Positions 21,701 through 32,400 of a DNA stretch of 64,000 bases are shown here, piece by piece; the first letter of the stretch is position 1, and every line of letters begins with the position of its first letter. A model generated the notes under the pieces. The model saw only the letters and a list, made by a program, of their open reading frames with translations, was not told the DNA's origin and did no database searches. A program made the position numbers and the translations under genes. Location of the stretch: contig NC_035435.2 of NCBI RefSeq assembly GCF_002127325.2, positions 9,360,423 through 9,424,422 on the forward strand. The letters are read 5' to 3'. This stretch comes from Helianthus annuus (taxonomy: Eukaryota > Streptophyta > Magnoliopsida > Asterales > Asteraceae).

Positions 21701-24700
21701 ATCTAATCTGATGTGTAGAAATTAAATTATTTCAAATTCTTCTTTTTGGTTTTGAAAAAACTTAAGTTGCTCGACTCTCCTGATGACAATAATTGTTCAA
21801 ATATTCGGATCCCATTAGTTCAAAAAAGCTTTTGCATTTTCAATTAAATAATCAGCTTGAGGACAAAACGGGGAAAAAAAGTTAACCAAATACAAGTGAC
21901 AATCAAGAAGTGAGGGGGCAAGATATAACTGTTAAAAAAAAGGGTAAATTAAATATATTAAGACAATGACTAAATTACCCCTCTATCAAGTTAGTTTTGT
22001 TAGAGTGTTAGTTATTTTGGATGGATTTAGCAACATTTTTGAAACCTCAGTGGTTCCTATGAGAAAAAAATCTTTTTTGGATGGATCTAGCAAATGTGAA
22101 TAAACGTCAGGGACGATTTTAGCAATTTACTCTTTCGGAAAATAGAGCTCAATACAAATAAGAAATAATGCCAACCTTGAGGAGGATCGGTGAAAGAAGT
22201 GAGCATTCCTTGAGACACTTCTCCATGAAAAAGTCATGATATTGGATTACCTATTTTCATACAAAAATATGGTTAGACTAAGAAGATGATTTAAGATTTT
22301 AAGTAATAATAAATTTAACTGAAGAGGAAAGAATTGAGAAAAATATAAAAGTAAATATATACATTTCATAGAAGATGTCAAAAGTAAAAAAGAGGAATCA
22401 ACGCGTACCTCATCTATGCTCTTTGCATTCTCGAGTTTATTATGCATAACATGCCAATTTGGTTCAAGAACCTAAAAGGAAGATACAAAACTGCTACTCA
22501 ATCATAAAGATAATAACCACGATAATGTCCGAGAAATTCTTAAATAAAAAAAAAATAATAACAAGAACAAAATGGGTTGAAAAGGGTAGTTTTTTGTACA
22601 GGCCAGTTCGGGTTGATTCAAAACAGTTTTTGCCCAAAAGCATTAACTTCTTAAGAAATATTATAATTCTTAAAATAAAATGAAATAGGATATTTTCAGC
22701 ATTAAAAATACACTTAAGGCAACATTTAGCCCATTTTCCATTTTTAGCTACCCATCAAATATAAGACTAACCCAAATTGACCCCTTATTTAAGGGTGTAG
22801 AGAGTGGTTAAACAATTTGGAGTGGCAAACCAAAAAACGACCAATCAGAGCGCGCCATGTCAATCGGTCAAAAGTGTTTAAACTTTGGTGAAAAGTGTTG
22901 GCAATGGTTTAGACATTTGGTGAAGTGGTAAACTTTAAAAAAAAAAAAAGGAAAAGGTGTGATTGGTTGAGAGATGGCATGGACCCCACCCACACACCCC
23001 CTCTCTCTCTCCTTCCTCCCCTCACCGAATCGTCAAGCCACCACCGATTTGGTAAACTTTGAGTGGCAAACTAGTGTTGGCGGTGGTGTTTACCGAGTGG
23101 TAAACTAGTTTGCCACTCCTTGCCGATCACCACACCGTATACCCAAAGTTTCAAAATGTGAAAGATCATAGACAAAAAGTTTTTTTTACCTCAAATGTTA
23201 GATAATGTAGAAGACTATTTATAAACTTAAGCATATTACGGCACAATATTGAAGATAAAAGTTTTTTTTTACCTCAAATGTTAGATAATGTAGAAGACTA
23301 TTTATAAACTTAAGCATGTTACGGCACAATATTGAAGATGTAGAGATTGCGGTTCCATGCCTATCACGTGCGCGTGCTCCCTACAACAGTAAAAAGTATA
23401 GTTTACGATATAAATCATTAAATTCTTTGAATAATAATTGATGGTAATTACATACTTGATGTACTTCCCATGCTGCACAAAGTTGCCGATGCACGTGTTT
23501 GCAGTGAAACAAAAACCGAAAGATCAACTGGTATTTTGTCAAAGCTTTTCTTGATATCACAAGTGATAATGGCCATTTAACCTGAAACAGAAGAAAGAGT
23601 TAATTACTGTTTTCGTCCCTGTGGTTTGTCAAAAATCACTATTTCAGTCCATTAGTTTAAAAATTGCGATTTCAATCCCTGTGGTTTCACTTTTGTAACC
23701 ATTTCAGTCCCTGTGGTTTCACTTTCGTAACCATTTCAATCCATTTATTCTGTTAAGTACAGGGACTGAAATGGTTACGAGGTGGACTGAAATGGTTACG
23801 CAAGTGAAACCACAGGGACTGAAATCGCAATTTTTAAACTAATGGACTGAAATAGTGATTTTTTGACAAACCACAGGGACGAAAACAGTAATTAACTCCA
23901 GAAGAAAATTGCCCGTTAACCTGTAAATATGATAAACGCAGAGAGAGAAAGAAAGAAAAGATGATATTTACCTTATAATTAACAGAAAAGGTTTCAACAC
24001 CGGTAACACTCAAGGGCTCTTCGGTCTCTGCCACTGTCTCACCTGTTTGTAGATCTTTGAGGGTGCTCAATCTCTTTAGTAAAGAACATGAGTCCTGAAA
24101 CCAAAATGACATAATGCCTAATTAACAATAATATTTACGGCAATTGTTAGGGACTGTCTAATAATGTTACCAACAACAGAACATGTGACGTCTTCATGCA
24201 AAGGATCAGCTGCGGCAGCTGTTGAACGCAGTGCAATGTCTAAGAGAGACTGAAAATCAAACCCAAGTATCAGCTTAATCAGTCCGAGTGTATTATATTT
24301 CTGAATGTTATTCATATACAAAAACACCACCATATACAAGTTTACATGAAACATGTAGTATGAACATGATGATAAGATCTAAGATTCACCATTAAAAGTG
24401 GATAATAAATAACAACCGTTATAGTATTACTATAAGTAGGGCTGCAAACGAACACGAACAAGACCTTGTTCGTGTTCGTTTGTTAAGAAATATATGTGTT
24501 CGCGAACTGTTCACGAACACTTATCGAACTAGATTTTATGTTCGTGTTCGTTTGTTAAGAAAATGAATTTGTTCGCGTTCGTTTGTGTTTGTTTGTTAAT
24601 TTTAGACAACGGACAAAAACGAACATTGACGAACACAAATAGAAACAGACGAACACAAATAATCGTTCATAAACAGAATATATAATACACTAACACTTAT

Positions 24701-27700
24701 TAAATATATAATTTGTCGGAATTTTGAAGTATTTAAATAAATACAAAAATTAAAAACACTAATGAACTATCGAACACAAACGAACACGTTACCGAACGTT
24801 CACGAACATAAACGAACGAACACGACATCTGTTCATGTTTGTTCATTTAACTAAACGAACGAAATTTCTTGTTCATGTTCGTTTGTTTAATAAACGAACG
24901 AACACAAACAAACTTCCCGCCGAACGGTTTACAAACTGTTCGCCGAACATTTGGTTCGTTTACTGCCCTAACTATAAGACAAGGTAAGTGGATGCAGACC
25001 TGAAGCTTCTCAACAGAGATCTCATTTGGTGTTTTAGCAAGTTCATCACGGGCAATATCCATAAAGTGAACCAAAAAATCACCCTGCAAGTCAAATCGAC
25101 CATCAACTAGTTAATCATAGCCGAAACAAGACTAAATATCAAACCAACTATCAAAGGGGGGTTTAGTTGCTAAGCACATACCTGATCGAGAAGAAGGTAA
25201 TGCTTTATAGAACGTAGCTTTCCATTGAGATCATACTATCAACAATACAAATATAATTGATCAGCAAAGTGAGTAAACAAATAACAGCCAATCACTTTCA
25301 GTAAGTGCAACGAAACAAGTACTAGAAGATACAGCAGTAAGATAAAATAACCGCACACCTTATCCTTCATGAGATTTAGTAATTCCCCACTAGCAAAATC
25401 GTAGGCAGATTTGATGCATTCAAGATAGTGATCATTGGACCCAAAGCTGGTCAATTTTGAATTTTCCAATGCAGGGACCTATAGTGACAAGCTAGTATAA
25501 GATTCGTAGAGTCATAGTAGTTAATAGCGGCTATAGCGACCGCTATAGCGCGCTATGTAGCAAAGCGACCAAGGTTATATGGGTCGTAGCGACGAATAGC
25601 GAAGTTAGCGACAGTTATTTTTTTTTTAGTTTTTCTCTCGTCTGGGCCATTTTTAATACAAAAAAAAACTGCATACTCTGGTTAGAAAAACAGAAGGTTA
25701 TAAGGTGCAAAAACTGGCCCACGCGGGCCCTGGGGTTTTCGGAGCTGCATTCGTGTCCGCAGGAATATATACAAGGGTATTTTGCTACTAACTATTAGTT
25801 TTTGTTAAATATACATGTAAAATAGCATATATACAAGGGTATTTTGATGTAATATACATATAAAAATTTTCAAAAATCTTTTTCTAGTGTAATCACTATT
25901 TATAAAATAGCCGCCGCTGTTTGTCGCTATTCGCTACGTAGCCTATAGGTGCCTTGTCGCTATTTGTCGCTATTCGCTATCGACAACTATGCGTAGAGTA
26001 CACTCTAGGAATTCTTTTTTATTTCAGCCGCTTAAACAATTTTATATAAAACATAACCTGAACAGTGTGGCCGCATTCTCTCATGACATTTAAATATTTC
26101 CCTGTTGTTAAAATGGTTTCAGCCGAATTTGCAAGGAACGAAGGGATATCATCTTTTAGACTGTATCTTTGCCTCCAATACATAGCATCATAATCTTGGG
26201 TAAGAGACTCCTATAAAAACCAGTGTCAGAAACACAACCTAATACGTTTATATATATATATTTTTTTTGTAGGGGATGGATCATGAGAAAACTAGTTTAA
26301 ATGAGAAAATCAAAAAACTAACTAAAAAAGCCTAAAAAACATACCAAATTTTTTTTTACAAATTTTTATAAAAAAAATCGCTAGTTTTTATGCATGGAAA
26401 AAAATTTCAAAAAAAAAAATAAAAAAAAAATTGTTGTATTACACATGTGCACTATTACGGATATAGTGCACATGTGTAGTACACATAATGCACATGTAGT
26501 ACAACAAATTTTTTTTTTTTTTTGAAATTTTTTTTTTATATATATAAAATAGCGATTTTTTATAAAAAATTGTAAAAAAAAATTGGTATGTTTTTTAGCT
26601 TTTTTTTAGGCTTTTTTAGTTAGTTTTCTAGTTTTCTCATTTAGCTGTAGTTTTCTCATGATCCTCTCCCTTTTTTTGTATTAGTAGACAAAATCGTACC
26701 TTTTGAAGAGATTTGTTCTCAGCAATGAAGAACTCGTCATGTAGATCATCAATAACTCCTTCATACACCCACCTGCGCATGTTATATTTTACTTTTTAGA
26801 GTATGAGAAATTTAGATGTTCAAATTGATTATCTGTGTACCCGTTTATATAGGAAATTACACAGAAAAGAAAAAGAATGTATTGGAGGTTATAACCTTTC
26901 TAGTATGCCAAGATAAGCCGAATTTGCAGAGTCTATCATCTTCTCCAGCAATGACCTCACCAAGTAGTTACCAGCCATTAACTTGGCCTGTATACAGATT
27001 TAAGAAGATAAAGAAATAATTTGAACAGGTGAAAAAAAAAAGTTAAAAAGTTGAGAATTTTACCTGACTTTGTAGAAGGTTAAGGACTGCTGAACCAACA
27101 AAATTATACGCCGAAGCCTTCTTTATAACTATTGACAATGCTTGCATTGATCCCATCATTGGCTAAAAACATAAAAAAAAATAGAACTATAAAATATATA
27201 TAATGAAAATGAAAATGAAAAGGAAAAAGAGTATAACTTGCACGATTCGATTATACTTTAATGACAGGTCCGCCATATCTTCAGGAATAATGGACAACTA
27301 ATACTTCGGATAGAACAGAAGATTGGAGCCTTTACATCACATGCCCATGAATGGTGAAACAAAGAGATTGTTGGTCATTTGTGGTTAGTTTGGATGAACT
27401 TGTATGCAGTTACAGCTTAGAGATACGAGTAATTGTGGAGTACACGGGATTCATCAAGAGTCATTCAGTTCTATCTGACTGACTGAGTATCAAGTGGAAA
27501 ATACACAAGAAAATGTGTAGTAAATTTAACGGAAAAGTACCTGACAATAGAACCATAAACCTTGTATTGAGAGTCTTCCTAATCGAAATTGATGTTCAAG
27601 CTGCGCCACCATAGCCTGGTAGTCCTGAGAAAAATAGGAACTATAATGTCTGAATATGCAGCTGGAAGCATGCACCACTATCACGGGGAAGCGTAGAAAA

Positions 27701-29365
27701 TTTCAATTGAAATTTAAAAAACATGGAAAAACATACACAACTACTAAAGCAACCATCTTATCCCAAAGAGTAAATTACAAAAATCGTCCTTTATGTATGT
27801 CACTTATTGCAAATTGTGTCCTTTGTCTTCAATAATTACAGAAAACGTACTCGATGTTTGCAAACCCTTGCAAGTTATGTCCTTTAACCCTAACTCAGTT
27901 AATTTTTTGTGGTTAAATCTGACCAAATGAACCCCACATGATCGTATTTTGGTCATTTTACTCTCATGTGAGGTCCATTTGTTCAGATTTAACCACAAAA
28001 ATACCCTCATGTGGGGTCCATTTGGTCATATTTAACCACAAAATTTAACTGAGTTAGGGCTAAAGGATATAACTTGCTAGGGTTTGCAAACGTCGAGTAC
28101 GTTTTTTTGTAATTATTGAAGACAAAGGACACAGTTTGCAATAAGTGACATACATAAAGGACGATTTTTGTAATTTACTCAATCCCAAATTTATCAGGGT
28201 GGACTAGAACTAAAGCATGTAGAAAAAGATATTGATGGCAGATTTATTTTGAAAGAAATCTTCAGTTGTATTTCTTGAGTTGAGTCTGACCTTCATTAAA
28301 TAGGTGAAAGTTCAAGCCCGTTGGCGGGTTCTCCACACACACATATATTCGAACTTAACATTAAATACATATCCACTAATAACATTGAAAGGATATGGAA
28401 CAAAAAGGCATAATTCCAAAACAGTGATAAAGAGTTAAAATAACTTCAAATAAAAAGCAAGTAAATAACAAAGAGGTGATTTACAATGAAAAGTTCCAGA
28501 TAGAAGTTTCATTGATTGTTTAATAGTGGACAAACTAACACATTTTGTACAATTTCGTCGTTCAAATTGATTATCATCATCATCATAACAACAACAACAA
28601 CAATAGGGCTGTAAACGAACCGAACGTTCAGCGAATAGTTCGTGAACCGTTCGGCGGGAAGTTCGTTTATGTTCGTTCGCTTAGCTTAACGAACGAACAC
28701 GAACAAAAAAATTCGTTCGGTTAGCTTAGCGAACGAACACGAACATAGGTCTCTCTCGTTCGTTCGACTGCATTCGTAAACGTTCGGTAATATGTTCGGT
28801 TACATTCGTCCGTGTTCGTTTGATTATATTAAAAAATAATAAATAATAAACCTTTTATCTAAACATATTGAAAACTTGAAACCCTATTTTTTCTAAGTTA
28901 GCTAAAATTTGGACATGCTAAGACATTTTTGGGGATAATTACGTCTAAGTTAGTTAAAGTTGATTCATCGTTTGGTGGTGTATTAGACTTCTTGTGTTTT
29001 GATTTATGATTTGATGGTTGTATTTAACTACTTATATCCAATGTTTAAGGATAATAATATTTTTATTTTTTTATTTTCAAGTTAAATGTTCGTTTGCGTT
29101 CTTTTTTATTTGCTTGAGTTCGTTTGTGTTCGCTTGCGTTCGTTTGTGTTTGAGACCAGTGTTCACGAACTGTTATTGAACAACTGAATTTCCTTAACGA
29201 ACGAACATGAACATAAACTTATGTTCGGTATGCGTTCGTGAACAGTTTGCGAACATGTTAATTTCCTTAACGAACGAACACGAACATGACTTTGTTTGTG
29301 TTCGTTCGGTTCGTTTACAGCCCTAAACAACAACAACAACAACAACAATAATAATAATAGTAGTA

Positions 29366-29410
<45 letters not shown>

Positions 29411-32400
29411 TAAGAGAGATTCAAACAGTTTTTAAAATCAACTACATTATGGTGTCAATGAAGTGAACAAAGCGAAATAAAAAAAAAAAAAAAAAAAAAG
29501 AGAAACTTTACTGGCAAGATTAGCATTGAATATTAAACTTACTAGGAGGAGGGCCCTAAGTGCAGCAGCAAAGGCATGATTAACCAATCCAGACTTAAAC
29601 TGGGATCTTGACTCAACAAACTGATTGATGAGCAAATAGCTCTTGCACAAAGGGAATATCCGCTTTGCTGATTCCTGCATTTGTTTCCCTTATTTTATTT
29701 TTCAGCCATGAACATGCATACATTCGTAATATACATAATAATGTGTGTGTTTGGTAGTAGCATAGGAAATGACTACATATGTGAACATTCTTGCCTGGAG
29801 TGCTAAATCCATAGATCCGTCAACATGGAAGCTAAAAGCGTCTTCACCCCCTCCAGATTTTTTGATAGAAATATATCGCCCATCAATACCAGTTAAAGCA
29901 GACAGAAGATCGTCAATTACAATCATTTCCTGTATCAAAACCATTAGTCCATTACATTAAGAACTGCACATCACCCAGCTATTGTAGTTCACCGTATGGC
30001 CCAGTGATTCACATACCTGACCCAGGATGTTTGGGTGTGTGTTTCAAAGGAAACTATATGATATTAAATAATATGTTGTAACAAGACGTGTTGTAGGTAT
30101 TAGTGTTTGGACGTGCTTATGCCGTCTGAAAGTTATCAAAATCAAATAACTAGTTATTTATGTGCTTCGTGAATTTTAATTAGAGTAAACTTCCATTTTG
30201 CTCCCTGTGGTTTGGTCACTTTAACGGTTTTGCCCCAAACCTTTAAATATAGCCATTTTACTCCCTGATGTTTTGGTTTTGTTGCCAGTTTGCTCCCTGC
30301 GGGGAGGAAAATGGAAAAACAAACAATTTGGATGGAGTTAGAGACGGGGAGCAAACTAGCAAAAAAACCGAAACATCACGGAGTAAAATGGCTATTTTTA
30401 AAGGTTTGGAGCAAAACCGTTAAAGTGACCAAACCACAGGGAGCAAAACGGAAGTTTACTCTTTTAATTATTTACGAAATTAATGGATAAGATGACGAAA
30501 AAAGGACATTTGTATATATTGTCGGTTTTTAAACTGAAAATACAATACTTTATTTCCTATATGTTATATAATAATGTTTAAATTTTTTAATTAACTACTA
30601 TTTGTTAGTACTTAGTAGTGTCTTTTTAAATGTGACATCTATAGTTGCAACAACTAACTTTTTCTAATTGAATCATGAACAATGGTAAAACTTGCTGAAG
30701 ATAACAGATATAAGATAAAAAGTAGGGGCAAATAAGTAATTGTAGTATTGCCTTCAATTATCTTTTTTTTTTTTTTTGCCACTGGTATGAAGCTTAATTA
30801 TCCATAACTAACTATGTGAGCATCTTAAATAACTACATAATGATAACTACTTTATCGAAAAACAAAAGCTAGCTATTTCGACTTCAAGCCAACCGACGTC
30901 CAAACTCTCTCAGTGTCGTCTAATAGTTAGCACCATGGTTGTAAAAATCCCAACTAGTCTCCGATTAGTCGCTGATTAATCATTAATCGGAGGTTCACCG
31001 ATTAATGGCTGATTAATCGCTAGGCGGTCAATTGCGGTCCTATTCTGGCCAAATTTTGGCCTGACGCCGGCCAAATTTCGACTAAACCTTATAAATTCCT
31101 TCCAAATACTTAAAAAATGGGTCAATGAGGGGTTAAAACATGTATATTTTAAAAAACTACATATAAATATGTGTGTGTATATAGTATAACTAAAAATTAT
31201 ATATAAAAATCTCAATCCGATTAATTCCGATTAGTCCCTATTAATCCCGGTTAATCGCTAGTCGGTGCCCCACCGCCCAACTAGCGCCTAGCGATTCTTA
31301 CAACACTGGTTAGCACCAACATCATAAAAACCAATTCCCAGTTTTTCGATGTCTGACTCAGTTCCATGTCTTTAAGGAATCTAATAAAACTAAAGGGCTT
31401 GTAGCCTATCGGTATCGAGGTTCTAGTCCTAAGGTGGACCATTGGTCTAGATTTAGGAGTAGGTTTAGAGGGTGTTTGAGTTAGTTGTTCTATAAAAAAA
31501 AGAAACATATTTCATCAATTCATCTATAGAAGCTTCATGGATCAGTAAAAAGCTCCTTTGTGCTAGGTCATCTTTATGTATGTACCAAATTCGGTGTATT
31601 ACTCCAAGAAAATGGTTTATACCAAACTTGGTTCATCTCCCATAGTCCAGGGTACGCATCCAGCATATATCCCATACACTGCAATTATAGAATCTTTCCG
31701 TCTGAACATAGTTATTGCTTATTAGATAACACATTATCATAGTTGTTAATGGCGAATAGAATAGCGATAAGGTACCTATATATATGCTACATAGCGAATA
31801 ACGATAAATAGCGGGTGGCTATTTTATAAATAGTGATACACTAGAAAAAAAAATTAAAAATTTATCTGTATATTATATGAATACCCTGGTATATATGCTA
31901 TTTTACATATATATTTAACAAAAACCTAAAATCCAGCTATTTTATAGCTATATTTAACTGATGTTTATATTAAAAAAGAAACAAAAATAAAATAAACAAA
32001 TTATCACTATCTATCGCTACAACCCTAACGCCCCGCTTGCGGTATGCGCATATAATGTATATATGTGTGGGCGCTCGGGGGGCAAAAGTGAAAGTGCACT
32101 AATTTTAACGTTATTTAACTAATTTCGTGAAAATGATGTTAAAAGAGGGGGATGGTTAATCATGCATCATGTGGTGGTGTTGATAGCCGAAAGACAAGGG
32201 AGTACATGCACTAATTGGCCTTTGTCTTAATTGCCGAGTGTTATGTGCCTTATGTCCAAGGTTTGGTGCAAAACTACCATCGAGCCGGGGGTCTCACTGG
32301 AAGCAGCCTCTCTACTCCTACAGGATAGAAGTAAGGTTGTCTACATCTTACCCTTCTCAAACCCTACCTTAGCCTTGCTATTGGTGGGATTTACTGAGTA

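Noticed and set aside
31393..31430. TAGCCTATCGG and GGTTCTAGTCC resembling Pol III box A and box B
   Set aside because: The boxes are only about six bases apart, far too close for a tRNA-derived SINE head.
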